DNA of 64,000 nt. Origin: Saturnia japonica. Taxonomy: Eukaryota; Arthropoda; Insecta; Lepidoptera; Saturniidae. The position numbers and the translations under genes were made by a program. The stretch covers positions 22,994,952-23,058,951 of the forward strand of contig CM065308.1 in assembly GCA_033032175.1 (NCBI GenBank). The letters are read 5' to 3'. Numbering within the stretch: the first letter of the stretch is position 1; the number at the start of each line of letters is the position of its first letter. Under the pieces are notes generated by a model that was not told the origin of the DNA, did not search any database, and saw only the letters and a list, made by a program, of their open reading frames with translations. Below are positions 30,060 to 41,457 of this stretch, in pieces.

Positions 30060-31086
30060 TGTGTCGCATAGAATCAAATGCCGCCAGATCCATTTTTTTT
30101 TCTTCTAAATTATGATTTTGTACTCTATGGAACCAACTTTTTGAACGTAACATGCTCAGTTAACCGTTTGTTTTCAAACTCAGTCTTACCCTGGTGTAAT
30201 TTACAGTTGTGTGTGTCGTTCTGTTTCAATACCCGTCAGATCTCAATAGGTAGTTTCAATAGCCGCCAAATCCGGTTAAGCCAATAGGCGTGCAGCATTA
30301 TGGCAGGTAAGTGTCATAGCGTTATTGTTTATATTAATGGCCGTTTTAGTTTTTACCTATGTCAAGAATTTTAATGAATATTCATTAGAATAACGTCTCA
30401 TATGACAAAAACTAAAGCTCAAGTTTCTCCGGAAAAAGCAAGAAGTCGAGTCTTCAACAAAAATAATTAGAAAAGAGAGAAACAGCGACGTGAATGGTAA
30501 ATCAAAGTTCCATATGATTTCTTATACAGGTTGATATCAGATGTCCTCTTTTTGAATGTATAAGTGTTAACCCACTCGTGTTTTAATATTTTTCTATTTA
30601 GAATTTGTGTTTATTGTTAATTTGGCTCATTACAAGGACGTCGAAACTGATAATGATGATCATTACGATTTGAAATGCGTACCTCTAGAAGGAAATTAGA
30701 TTTTTGTTAATTAATATATAACTGCCTTTTGATATTATTAAATTTTATAGGATTTTCGATAGTTTTACTTTAAATGTTACTTTTTTACTGATGATTTGAA
30801 ATAATCAGTTTCAATATCTCCTAGATCCATTTTTTCTGAGAAACAAAAGCCGTCAGATCCCCAAGTTGTTACCAATGACCGCTAGATCCACTTTTTCCTG
30901 ACATATTTTGTTTTAAAACTCGTTAACTACAGTAATTCCTGTGAAGACAATATTGTAACATCGAAAGCATATTTTTCCCTTTTTATTAAACATGATCGAT
31001 CTTTTTTTTATTCCCAAAAATAAAACATATAAATACTGGAAAATCAACCTTTCTGGGTCTGACGGAATTTGATTCTATACGACACA
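30060..31086. mobile_element. 1,027-bp terminal-inverted-repeat element, family unknown
   Basis: Left end TGTGTCGCATAGAATCAAAT and inverted right end TGTGTCGTATAGAATCAAAT continue to match for about 34 bases with four mismatches. TA flanks both sides (30058-30059, 31087-31088), as for Tc1/mariner-like insertion. Motifs like CCGTCAGATC and CCGCTAGATCC recur inside (about 30236, 30262, 30849, 30878). Short frames MTKTKAQVSPEKARSRVFN (about 30401) and VNLAHYKDVETDNDDH (about 30617) and an ATGGCAG/GTAAGT start-plus-donor at 30300 hint at old spliced coding content. No transposase motif recognised; it may be non-autonomous. Confidence 0.72.
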
Positions 31087-31300
31087 TATCTTATCTTATT
31101 ATTAGTATTTATATTAATTCTATATATTTAATGTTCATTATTTTATATGTACATATATAGTTAAATTTATTATATAAGTAAGGTGTATGAGCTCGTCGCG
31201 TCGTGTACACCTCTAACTATAACAGTATTTTAATTTTACATTACGAGTAATTTTTATTTACAACCTATAAAAATGCTATGTTATGTTATGTTAGTTAGCA
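31087..31300. other. AT-rich interval
   Basis: Nothing recognised. Confidence 0.35.
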
Positions 31301-31390
31301 TTAAAAAAAGGTTTTGGTCTACCAGTACACCGAGATACTTTACAAAATCGGTTTTCTTTATGAATTTACAGTCGCATGTACGGTTTAAGC
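31301..31390 (-). mobile_element. LINE reverse transcriptase fragment
   Basis: The reverse strand reads CDCKFIKKTDFVKYLGVLVD followed by QNLF. KYLGVLVD is the conserved block after the catalytic region of LINE reverse transcriptases. Only about 30 codons remain. Confidence 0.6.
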
Positions 31391-31859
31391 GGGTACAATA
31401 GGTGCATTATAATACTTTAATGGAAACAATTTTTTTTTGCATTTTTATTTTTAATCATATTTACGGAATGGAGGGCTACTTTTCGGAATGTAGAAGGCAC
31501 TGCTGATGGCCCAGTTTACAGAAAGATATTTCCTATCCGGTAATGTTAACAGCCATGGTTATGTGAAATGGTGATATGGTAATGTGATTTTACTATCGGG
31601 TCCAAGTTTTTTATGTTCTAACGTACAAACTGGACCAAAAAGTTCTATTACTCAACTCTTAAACTCATGGCGGTGAGGCGTGAAATGATTCTGTAATCTT
31701 CAGGTGATGTGTGTACGTATAAGAAGTTCAACAGGCGCATCTCTAGGTTACTGAAAGGTGACGCAAGCCAATTAAATAGCGGTCTTATCTAATCCTATGA
31801 AAGGTAATAGAACGAAACAAAGTGTTAGCACAAACCTGAACTTTTGACAGAGACTCACT
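31391..31859. other. interval without a gene
   Basis: Nothing recognised on either strand. Confidence 0.35.
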
Positions 31860-32425
31860 CATAGTAGTAGTTCAATCCTTAATTACAAATATTTCACCAT
31901 TTCTGGCTCATATATTTAATCAATGCATAGAGACAGGAATTTTCTCTAATATGATGAAAATTAGTAAAATATTTCCCTTGTTTATAATCAGGTTGTAGAA
32001 GTAATCTTGTTAATTATAGACCTATCTCTGTACTTCCTTCGATTATTATGATATTCGAGGAAATTATGCTTAAACAGTTGTTAGAGTATTTTAATAAACA
32101 CAAGATATTGGATGGTCGACAGTTTGGATTCACGAAATCGAAATCAACCACTGATGCTTGTGCAACGCTACTAAGTCATATATTTGGTGCATGTGAACAG
32201 TCGTAGAATACAATCGGTGTATTCTGCGATCTCTCAGTCTTCGACTGCGTTGATCACACCACACTGATACTTAAACTAAAACATTATGGTGTTTGTGACC
32301 CTTCTCTCGGCTTTCTAGTCTCTTATTTAACAGACCGCTGTCTAAAATTAAGTGTAAATGAAGCAAATGGGTTCTGGATCATTGGCAAGAATCGGCGTCC
32401 CTCAGGGATCGATTATGGGACCATT
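31860..32425 (+). mobile_element. LINE reverse transcriptase fragment, copy 1
   Basis: Across frames: IFPLF-type start, NLVNYRPISVLPSI, EYFNKHKILDGRQFGFTKSK, VDHTTLILKLKHYGV and GVPQGSIMGPFLFL. The sequence is nearly the same as 34590-35000, but it stops before the catalytic Asp pair and runs into a T-rich unrelated stretch at about 32445. Frameshifts and stops make it inactive. Confidence 0.8.
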
Positions 32426-32869
32426 TCTGTTTCTCGTTTGTAATTGTAAATGTAATTTTGTTTTTTTTTTTTTTCATATGGTGTCGGCGAGTAAATCGAT
32501 GGAGTCAGTTGCTGGGAACATGGAGGGGCCTGAGTCACTCAGCAGTTATTCAGTGTTGAGCGATTGTGGCCACTCTACATCCTTGTATGGCACATGGCCA
32601 CTAAAATTTAATAAGACTCAAGGATCAGTTTTAATGTAGCCTCTGCCCTCTGAAACAGTTCATACCATACCTGAACCAGCTACACCAAACCACAGAATAA
32701 ATTTTTACTAAATCCCTTGGTAATAATACTCTATTGCATGGTAGCTGTGATGTTAGTGCTGTAAAAAAACTATAATTTTTAGTGACTTAATAGGAAAAGG
32801 CTTAGGGTTTGTTTGTTTGTTTGCGCGTTTGTTACTACGCAATAAATATTATATAAATCACTTTATTTT
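32426..32869. other. interval without a gene
   Basis: Nothing recognised beyond short frames. The end (32810-32860, GTTTGTTTGTTTGCGCGTTT) looks like an old dispersed repeat. Confidence 0.35.
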
Positions 32870-33445
32870 TACTCATATTGTTGACAATTCATATGCCGTA
32901 TCAATTGAAAAGTAACATGTATTTCCCGTGTACAATTTTCATGAAAATCGGTTAAAAAGTATTATTCTAATTCATTATTAACAATTATTATAGCCTCCCA
33001 ATTATAATATGATGTATGTTTCCGGTCTACAACATTTGATCAGAATCGGTTGAAAATTGATGAATATTAAACTTTTTCAATTACTTTTTTTTAGTTCTAT
33101 ATAGAAGTAATATTGACAGTTCTTATAGCCTATTAATTATGTAAATAGTTAGACTTCACGTGTATAAAATTTTATCAAAATCGGTTAACCTTTAATGAAA
33201 TTTTAAATTTTTGAAAATTCATTTTTTTACGGTTCACAAAAGTGTTATTGAAAATTTCATTACATTCATTCATGGAATGACTTATACTTCCCGTGTACAT
33301 AATTGAATCAACGAAAATATTTTTTTCGATATTTTTTTCCATTATGAAAAAGTAATATTGAAATTTCTTATACCCTACCAACTGAAGCCGTTTTTGAGTT
33401 AAATTCGGATATACAAACAGATAGACTGACGGACAAAACAATATT
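32870..33445 (+). repeat. degenerate tandem repeat, units of about 95-137 bp
   Basis: Two anchors alternate: a TATAGCC-type box (about 32890, 32988, 33122, 33370) and a CCCGTGTACAA-type box followed by an AATCGGTT box (32927/32950, 33021/33045, 33158/33180, 33292). Units have diverged strongly. The array ends AACAGATAGACTGACGGACA. Confidence 0.6.
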
Positions 33446-33639
33446 TAATGGCATATTTGTAATTAGTATCTTACATATTATAATATGCGTTTATTATTAA
33501 ATTTTATATTAACTCAAGAATGGATGTATCTTCCCCAAAAATATAGATATGACATAGCTAGACTGATAGCTTATAATATAAACAGGTTAAGTGACTCAGC
33601 AGTAACTAATAATATCGCTATAATTTTTTTAAACCAGTA

Positions 33640-34130
33640 AATATGACAAAGGAGCAGGCAACATAAAAATATATCATCAAAACATCAATCACTTCTCCGG
33701 CAAAATATTAGATATAGAGTTATCATTTGATAGACAGGGACTAGATATATTATGCTTTAACTTGCCTCAAATCTGATAAGATGTTGTTTGATGTACCACA
33801 TTTTTCAGTTGCTAGTGTTTATAATCGATCAATCGCTGTTGGTGTTGGTTGTATCCTACTATTCAAAAATTATTTCAAATTTAAAGATCAAAAAGATATA
33901 TTTAGTCTCTCAATTGATCGTGTTTGTGAAGTGGCTTGTGCAGAGAGTGATGGACTAATTATATTTGTGTTTACAGACCTGCCGCATCAAATATTTTACT
34001 ATTCATACAAACAATGGAAGAAATTTTAATAAGAATATTTAATGTCATTATGTCAGTTTTAGTTTGTGGTCACTTTAATATACATATTTTAATTTCGTCA
34101 CCAGATGTCACTACATTCAAGAATTTATTA
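33640..34130 (+). mobile_element. LINE apurinic-type endonuclease remnant
   Basis: Frames read KIYHQNINHFSGKILDIELS, VYNRSIAVGVGCILL, FSLSIDRVCEVACAESDGLI and VVCGHFNIHI. These fit the start, middle and GDFN-like block of a LINE endonuclease, here with GHFN in place of GDFN. It probably belongs with the reverse transcriptase at 34595, but a BEL fragment lies between them. Confidence 0.65.
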
Positions 34131-34510
34131 AATCGAAACGCGGCTGTGTAAATTGTTTGAGTTCATCCCACTCCTTAACTAAATGCAAATCACGTAACGT
34201 TTGCTAAATTTGTATAAAACAACATCATTCTTTATTGCATTTTTCCAGTGATAAAAATGATTGTCCGAAGCCCGTGAGCTCGGCTGTATCTACGTTGCCG
34301 CAACATGATGCTACTCGCTCTGTTTCGCTTAGTGCTGGCGTTCGCTCACCGAGTAGGACAACGATTCTGTTATCAACCGCACAAATCTATGCGTATTGCA
34401 ATAACCAAGATAAGCTCGTAGTCAGATGTTTAATTGACAACGGGTCTCAAAATAATTTAATTACGATTGATTGTTATAAACGTTTGAACATACCTATAAT
34501 TAAATTATGA
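34130..34510 (+). mobile_element. BEL/Pao gag-protease fragment
   Basis: IKSKRGCVNCLSSSHSLTKC and a second, mutated knuckle, then CLIDNGSQNNLITIDCYKRL, the aspartic protease active site (LIDNGSQ in place of the usual D-S-G). The same order of zinc knuckles then protease is found in the complete element at 53601-55505. A stop after NVC and truncation at 34510 make it inactive. Confidence 0.75.
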
Positions 34511-34594
34511 AATTCATCTTTACAGGGTGTAAAACGTAAAAGACAGAAAGATAGACAGAGTTACTTTCGCATTTATAATATTAGTATGGATTTC

Positions 34595-36105
34595 TGTACT
34601 TCCTTCGATTGGTAAGATTTTCGAGGTAAATTATGCTTAAGCAGTTATTAGAGTATTTTAATAAACACAAGATATTGGATGGTCGACAGTTTGGATTCAC
34701 GAAATCGAAATCAACCACTGACGCTTGTGCAACGCTACTAAGTCATATATTTGGGGCATGGGAAGAGACGCAGGATACAATCGGTGTATTCTGCGATCTC
34801 TCAAAAGCCTTCGACTTCGTTGATCACACCACGCTGATACTTAAACTAAAACATTATGGTGTTTGTGGCCCTTCTCTCGACTTTCTAATCTTTTATTTAA
34901 CAGACCGCTGTCTAAAAGTAAGTGTAAATGGGGCAAATGGGTTCTGAATCATTGGCAAGAATCAGCGTCCCTCAGGGATCGATTTTGGGACAATGTTTTG
35001 TTTTTCGTTTATATATACGATCTACGGCTAGTAGTTGAAAATGGCGATGACATAGTTATTTTTGCGAAAGACACTTCATTTCAATTCAAAGTGAAAAGAA
35101 TAGATTCGGAGCTTAGGCAATTAAACAATATTTTAGTTACAATCTCTGAATGGTTTGCTTTAAATATTCACTTTAAAAATTCACTGCTAAATGCAAAAAA
35201 AACCAAATGTATAAGATTTGTTTTGCCCAATGTCCGGCGTATTGATAGTAGTATCAAGATAGAAGGGAATTTAGTAAGCTTAGTAGATAGTACTATAGTA
35301 CGTTTGATTCTAAATTACAATGGGCTCCATACATTGAAACCTTGGCGGGAAGATTAAGCTCTGCTGCATTTGCAGTAAGTAAGATTCACCAGTTAACAGA
35401 TATTACCACTAATAGATTAGTCTACTTCGCTTACTTCCATAGCTTAATGTCTTACGGTATTTTGATGTGGGAATCAGCAGCTGAGGTAGATACCATATTT
35501 ATGTTACAAAAACAGGCAATTCGTGCAATTTACAACCTAAAACCTCATGAATCACTAAAAAACAAATTTTATAAATATAATATCTTATATATATATAATA
35601 TCCCTCCCAATACATCCTTGATAATTTAATGTATGTTCGTAAAAACTTAGTCAGGTTAGATTTTGTCAAAGATCAGCACAATGATAATACTAGCAATAGA
35701 GATAAATTAGTCGTACCGTGTTTTAGACTAAGTAGGTCCAATAAAAGTTTTTTAGGTAATAGTGTCAGGTTTTATAATAAGATCCCGAAGCACATTACTG
35801 ATTTACCGGACAATAAGTTCAAGGACCATGTCAAGCAAGTTTTACTGTCAAAATGTTATAATAGAATGGATCTTTATTTGAATGATAGTGTTGTCTGGAA
35901 GTGACTCCCTCTCTGTGCATCCACTAAATTATTATTATTGTACCTGTTATATTAACACCTGTACAGTTGACAAAAAAAAGATAAACCCGATCGAGTTTCT
36001 TGTCGGTTCTTCTCGATGTCTGGGATATTTTCCGAACCGGCAGTCGAGTTTTGACGTTCATGAGTGCCTTCTTGGGGCCTAAATTTAATAAAGATGATTT
36101 TAATT
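34595..36105 (+). mobile_element. LINE (Jockey/CR1-like) with 3' end, copy 2
   Basis: Reverse transcriptase across four frames: YFNKHKILDGRQFGFTKSK, FCDLSKAFDFVDHTTLILKL, then degraded DIVIFAKDT in place of the catalytic Asp pair, LNAKKTKCIRFVLPNVRRI, LVYFAYFHSLMSYGILMWES, AIRAIYNL, and a C-terminus ending NDSVVWK at 35904. The 3' untranslated region contains GATCGAGTTTCTTGTCGGTT and ends in GATTTT repeats near 36105. The 3' region recurs at 10140-10425 and, inverted, at 40525-40950. The 5' start follows a repeat end (TATTAGTATGGAT). Confidence 0.82.
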
Positions 36106-36244
36106 TTGATTTTGATATACTTAGTTTTAATTTAATGGTAAACTATCTAAGATTTTATTAAATATAAATGAATACTAAAAGCACTCGTCATTTTGACAAT
36201 AATTACGAATCGGGGGTTTGGCATTTTTTCTAAGCATTTCGATT

Positions 36245-36440
36245 TGCTTCATCCATCATAGAAAAGGGAGGATCCTCCGACCAGACGGGTGTTATGTCTG
36301 GCGGGCTACTGCCCCATGGTTGTTGTCGGGTTCTTGTATATATTTCAATTGTTGGGTTAATTTAAAAAAATTGCGATGTAGCTTGTATCGTATGTGGCGA
36401 GATAGATGTCGCTACAGTGTTTTCGCCACAATTTTGGATA
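36245..36440 (-). repeat. repeat family Y, reverse copy without insertion
   Basis: On the reverse strand GCGACATCTATCTCGCCACA, ATATATACAAGAACCCGACA, GGGGCAGTAGCCCGCCAGAC and GTCTGGTCGGAGGATCCTCC follow each other. It shows the empty site for the Jockey tail in the 17275-17560 copy. Confidence 0.72.
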
Positions 36441-37239
36441 ATGTGCCATGAAACTTAATTTCGTCACAATTAACATTAAATAAAATATTTGTAAATGAAC
36501 ATAATACTTGTTATTCATTTAGCACGGGTGAAGACGTCCTGTATGATACAGTTTATTATGCGCGTTGACTATATTGCTATCCTCAGAGAATATTAACACA
36601 GCAGAATACAGGAGAGCCAACAAACTGTTTTAAGGTATACTTTAACAAACAACCAAGGCAATAGAATCGTTTTTGGATCAAGCAAAAGCTGTACATGTAG
36701 GTATTTCTATGAAAAAGCTACTGCGTTCTAGTCGGCAGGGTGTGGTTGGCAACGCATACCGACACATGAGCTCTTCTAACTAAGTCCTCAGTTAAGATCG
36801 CGTTTTTTTTTTAGGTTTGTTTTAAATAGCTATAGACTGTACCATAATAACCCTAAACCAAATCATCAACTCTTAAAGACAAATCGACTATATTTAATAT
36901 AGTCGCAGTCAGATTTCAAGGACAGAACAAAACTTTTACATTTTACGGCTTTGGATGGAATTATAAGAGTCATGGTAGTGTTCTGCAACTACCTCAACAT
37001 TGCATAGACTGTGTCGGTAAATCAGCTAAAAGTGCTTTGCTGATGGCAATTGGCTGACATTATATTTACGTCAATAGAATCTATCCTGTTGCATTAGTAT
37101 TGCATTTGATTGATGTTATTCAAAATCATATTTGAGTATGTGAGGTTTGGAATGTGAAACTTTTCCATCCATGATTTTATTCCTTAAACTTTTCTACCTT
37201 CTGTGTCTATAGCCCAACTTTACTATTCAAATTAACACT
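36441..37239. other. interval without a gene
   Basis: A perfect 9-bp-armed palindrome, CGACTATAT-TTA-ATATAGTCG, lies at 36885-36905. Nothing else recognised. Confidence 0.4.
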
Positions 37240-37374
37240 ATATATTGGACTAGCGACCCACCCCAGGTTTGCATGGGCTCGCCTCCTATTACATGGGACC
37301 TAAAACATACCCGGTAAGCTGTGGGTGTACACCTCTGCCTAACACTTCGTGGATACAGGCGGGATGGTATGTTA
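37240..37374 (+). repeat. dispersed lepidopteran-type repeat
   Basis: TTGGACTAGCGACCCACCCC, GTGGGTGTACACCTCTGCC and TTCGTGGATACAGGCGGGAT resemble a repeat I know as common in lepidopterans. The mariner that follows is inserted in its end. Confidence 0.5.
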
Positions 37375-37376
37375 TA

Positions 37377-38655
37377 TTAGATCGGGGAAAAAGTGTTTTC
37401 GCATAACGTAGGTTATAAACTTGTTATAAAATTTCTTTGGCTGTACTATTTGTATCTGGCTGGTTTTGGTAACATTAAAAAGGAAAAAGGAAAAAAGTTG
37501 TTTCCAGCTATTTTTCATTATTTTTTTTTCTGTAAAAATGAGTGAATCAAAGAAGAAATTCGATACATTTTAAAATATTATTACAAAATAGGCAAAAATG
37601 AAACTCAAGCAGCGAAAAAAAATTGTGATGTGTATGGGCCTAATGCAGTGTCAGTAAGAGTAGCACAAAGTTGGTTCAAACGTTTTCAATCCAGAAATTT
37701 TGATATAAAAGATGCACCTCTCTCTGGTCGCTCTGTTAGGAATAAAATGAACGCCATTTTTGAAAAAGTGGAACAAGATCCGCATATCAGTAGTTACGAT
37801 GTAGCTGAAGAACTGAGATTGACCGCAAAACAGTTTTAACCCATTTGAAGAAAGCTGGCTATACCAAAAAGCTCGATATTTGGGTGCCACACGAGCTCAC
37901 TGAAAGACATCTAATGAACCGTGTACTAATTTGCGATTCATGATTGAGACGTAATGAAACCGAGCCGTTTTTGGAGAGATTACTGATAACTGAAAGAGAT
38001 AACTGGTGATGAAAAGTGGATCACGTACGACAAGAAAGTGCAAAAAAGATCGTGGTCTAAGGTCGGCCAGGCTTCACAGACTGTGGCTAAGCCTGGGCGA
38101 ATTCGAAATAAGGTGATGCTGTGTGTATGGTGGGACTGAAAAGCATTGTTCATTATGAGCTTTTACCGTCCGCCATAACCATCGATTCGGATCTCTACTG
38201 CCAATAACTGATGAGATTAAAGGAAGCAGTTGAGAGAAAGCGTCCGGAATTGATCAACAGGATGGGTGTGGTCTTTCATCACGATAACGTTAGACCACTC
38301 ATATCTTTAACCACTCAGCAAAAATTAAGAGAGATTGGCTGGGAGGTGTTAGTGCTTCCACTATATAGCACTGACCTTGCACCTTAGGATTTTCACCTGT
38401 TTCGAAGTCTCTTCAGAATTCTTTAGATTCTGTAAAGTTAACATCAAGAGAAGACTGCCAAAACTAATTGTCGCGTTTTTTGATCAGAAGTCCCAAATTT
38501 TCTACAGCAACGGGATCATGTCTCTACCTACAAAATGGCAGAAATTCATCGAACAAAAGGGCACATATATACTGTAAATAAATGTAAATAAATTTTGAAA
38601 AAAATTGTCTTGAGTTTTCATATAAATATGCGAAGAAACTTTTTCCCCGACCTAT
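37377..38655 (+). mobile_element. mariner, full length with terminal inverted repeats, inactive
   Basis: Left end TTAGATCGGGGAAAAAGTG and inverted right end ATAGGTCGGGGAAAAAGTTT form 28-bp repeats; TA flanks both ends. Inside, frames give EIRYILKYYYKIGKNETQAA, WFKRFQSRNFDIKDAPLSGR, VEQDPHISSYDVAEEL, HLKKAGYTKKLDIWVPHELT, first Asp in GDEKWITYD, second in VVFHHDNVRP, third in LAP-stop-DFHLF, and FYSNGIMSLPTKWQKFIEQK at the C-terminus. It is a different subfamily from the other mariners here. At least one frameshift, a short duplication near 37980-38005 and stops inactivate it. Confidence 0.88.
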
Positions 38656-39145
38656 TATAACTTCATAGTTGAGAAAAGTGCGCTTAGCTCGCGCCGCATA
38701 ATTTATCATAGGTTCTTTTTAGGTAGGATTTCTTTGGTCGTGAATAAGTTTGACTTCGTAATATCTGCTATGATATTAATTTAAAAGAAAAACTATAATG
38801 TCAATCTTAATCTGTATTAAATACCCAAGTTTATTAACAAAATTATCTGGATAAAGATTTATCCTGAATTGGTAAATATAGCTTGGCGAATAATGAAATA
38901 TTTATAATTATTATTGTTATGTCCTCCATCAAGTTTTCAGGGTTTACCATTTAAGCGCAGTGGAAGACTTCTCATCTGAACCCTCGATGGAGTGTGGTAT
39001 GTGACACAACAATGGACTACGTTTAGTAGGGCTAACAAATTTTCAGTATTTTACAATAATATAAATAAACTTATTACTGACAGCTTTAACATTGACGGAA
39101 AGAGCTCACAGTTCACAGGTTAAGCAGTGAAGAAATAAGTGGAAA
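38656..39145. other. interval without a gene
   Basis: AT-rich; nothing recognised. Confidence 0.35.
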
Positions 39146-39149
39146 AAGT

Positions 39150-39194
39150 TGTAAGCTGTAGGTAAATCAGGCGACCAGACATGAAACAGATATT
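39150..39194 (-). mobile_element. remnant of Gypsy 3' LTR
   Basis: GTAGGTAAATCAGGCGACCA, then GACATGAAACAGATA, equals the inner end of the 5' LTR (41458-41502) with a few changes. It abuts integrase sequence directly. Confidence 0.78.
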
Positions 39195-39780
39195 TAACCG
39201 CGCGACCCAGCCAGAGTCAAAGGCTGATGCGCAGGTATTAGCCGTGACGTCGGCGCGTGAGTATGCCTTAAGCCAAAGTGTAAAATGGTCGAATATGGTG
39301 AAGCAGTACCAGTGGGAAGCAAATAAAGGTAAGAGGCCTATAATATCCATATGGAAGTGTTGAAATCGGGCTCAAGGTGCCTTAAGCTCTGCTAATTGCG
39401 CAGTAGTATGTCCTGTAATTTTATATCGCTAGCATTGATGACATTCCTTAGCCCATTATCTACAATCACGCCTTATACCCGGCCAAACAAATCTAGTTGC
39501 TACCAGTGGTACAGTTGCTTTAGCGCCAAGATGACTAAGACTATAAAGTGAGTCGAACACTTGGCGTCAAAATGTTGATGTGATGTACTGACGAACATTT
39601 GGCGTAGAAGTTTCACAGTATACTTGCGTTTTGGCGTCATGTAAGACAACCTTAAGCAGCTGTAGACTGGAACATTCCACTAGTAGATTCAACAATTCTG
39701 TGTATGTCTCTTGGGCCCGGGCAAGGCTCTGGTAATCTAAGGGCGTGCTAACTTCTTGGATACGAGAAAGAGTGTCGACC
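39195..39780 (-). pseudogene. Gypsy integrase, N-terminal part
   Basis: MVDTLSRIQEVSTPLDYQSL links RNase H to integrase; then SLYSLSHLGAKATVPLVATR, FVWPGI, WAKECHQC form the His/Cys zinc domain, and MDIIGLLPLF with SRADVTANTCASAFDSGWVA begins the catalytic core with the first Asp. The two further catalytic residues are deleted. Stops occur after GIRRDCR and CHQC. Confidence 0.8.
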
Positions 39781-39789
39781 ATGATGTTG

Positions 39790-40510
39790 TTTCTACTTGT
39801 AATTTATCTAGTATCTGTGGAAAATTGAGATATAAATTCTAAATATCTAAAATGTCGCGGAGAACATTTATCTTTACTAGTGGTGAATGCAAACATGATA
39901 ATGTTTGTGATCGGTTACTATGATGAATAGCCTCGCTTGCATCATATACTGAAAGTGTTTTGCAGCCTAATATATCGCCAACAGTTCGCGATCGTACGGA
40001 CTATATTTCTTCTGCGACGAACTGAGTTTTCTTGAAAAAAATGTCATGGGCTGCCATTCTTTACCTTTCGCTGTTGCAGCACTGCTACTATAGCCACGTT
40101 AGAAGCATCAGTCCTTATAGCCAGTTTAGCATGTGGAACTGGGTGAGCCAGCAGGGTAGCGTGAGAAATGCTAGACTTACAACTGTCAAATGTTTGTTAT
40201 TCTGGCGTAGAGCTGATGGGCTTTGAACCTTTGGTGTGTCCTGCTAGCAACGCATTGAGTGGTGCTTGTTTTGTACCTGCTTCTGGAATAAATCTTCGAT
40301 AAAAGTTTAGTTTTCCTAAAAATCTCTCGAGCTCCTTCTTGAACTACTTCTAATGGCTTATGTTGTTATTTAATGTGAGAACCCTTCGTTAGATAGGCAA
40401 AAATCTAGAAAACTTACCTTGGATTGACTATAAAACATTTCGACGTTTATTAAGATACCGGAATCCTGCGGGCGTCCTAAGTGTATTTGTAGACGCTCTA
40501 GGTGTTAATC
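39790..40510 (-). pseudogene. Gypsy reverse transcriptase end and RNase H
   Basis: Across frames: LERFLGKLNFYRRFIPEAGT, then IRTDASNVAIVAVLQQ (RNase H start) and QPMTFFSRKLSSSQKKYSPY, DRELLAIY. These are the usual connection and RNase H blocks of Ty3/Gypsy pol. Frameshifts and stops are frequent. The polymerase active site is not preserved in this copy. Confidence 0.75.
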
Positions 40511-40524
40511 TTTAGATTCTGAAA

Positions 40525-40950
40525 AAAAAAAAAAAATCAAAATATATTTTATTCAGTTTAGACCCTCAGAAGGCACTTATGAATTTCAAAACACTACCAC
40601 CGGTTCAGAAAACATCCCAGACCTCGAGAAGAACCAACAAGAAACTCGATCGGATTTATCAACATTTTATTATCTTTTTTTTAAAATTGGTTTTACAGAA
40701 TTTAATTTTATACAGTTATTATCATTTTCAGTACATGTACAGAGAAAAAGACTCTTCCAGACATCACCATCATTCACGTAATCAGCCACCCTATAATACG
40801 CCTTCGACAATAAAACAAGCTTAACATGATTCTTGAACTTATTATCAAATTGCAAATTGGTAAAGTGCTTAGGAAGTTTATTATAGAACCTAACACAATT
40901 ACTTTAAAAAAATTATTTGTTTTACTAAGTCTAAAAGATCGTCTAAGAAT
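40525..40950 (-). mobile_element. LINE 3' end inserted in the Gypsy element
   Basis: On the reverse strand, KNHVKLVLLSKAYYRVADYV and GATCGAGTTTCTTGTTGGTT match the 3' end of the LINE at 34595-36105. The tail at 40519-40535 is an expanded GATTTT-type run. It separates Gypsy gag from pol and joins gag into one misleading long frame. Confidence 0.78.
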
Positions 40951-40959
40951 CCGTAAGTG

Positions 40960-41440
40960 AAGGCTAAACCGTTTAGAACCTCGTCCATAAAACGCTGAAT
41001 CGTTTGGCCTGCATTCCGTAGACCATAACTGACATATTAAATGTTCGGGAACAGTTGGACCAGCCAAATTCTGTAAATATCGCAAGAATTGAGAAGGTTT
41101 CCTGTCCCTGAGTTCCTCGTGTGTTAAAAGCTGTTGCTGCGAAGCTGATAAACGCTTGATAGGTACGGTTTTAAGGCTTTCATATTTTCCGGTTGAGAGT
41201 GGATTTAGAATTATATCTATTAAATCCGACGCGTACTGCGGCTCTAAATACACAATAAGGTTGTGTTGTTGTTGTGTTGAATTTAGTATCGACAGCACTT
41301 ATTTTAGATAAAATGAACTGTCCTTCAATTTGCGCAAACCAGACTGTAGGTTCCTGAGGCCAAAATGGTGGTAAACATACACCCACTCTGCTAACGACGG
41401 GGTACTTGGCGTATTTTGCTTCGCTAGTCATCTTCTCTTT
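40960..41440 (-). pseudogene. Gypsy gag (capsid region)
   Basis: VGVCLPPFWPQEPTVWFAQI, EGQFILSKI, YESLKTVPIKRLSASQQQLL, THEELRDRKPSQFLRYLQNL and AGPTVPEHLICQLWST are the standard capsid blocks of insect Ty3/Gypsy gag. A frameshift lies near 41280. The nucleocapsid end is lost at the LINE insertion. Confidence 0.85.
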
Positions 41441-41457
41441 TTCGTCGGGGTCACCAG

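Noticed and set aside
40774..41298. 174-codon reverse frame as one protein
   Set aside because: It joins Gypsy gag to the antisense LINE tail inserted there; the fusion is an accident of the insertion.
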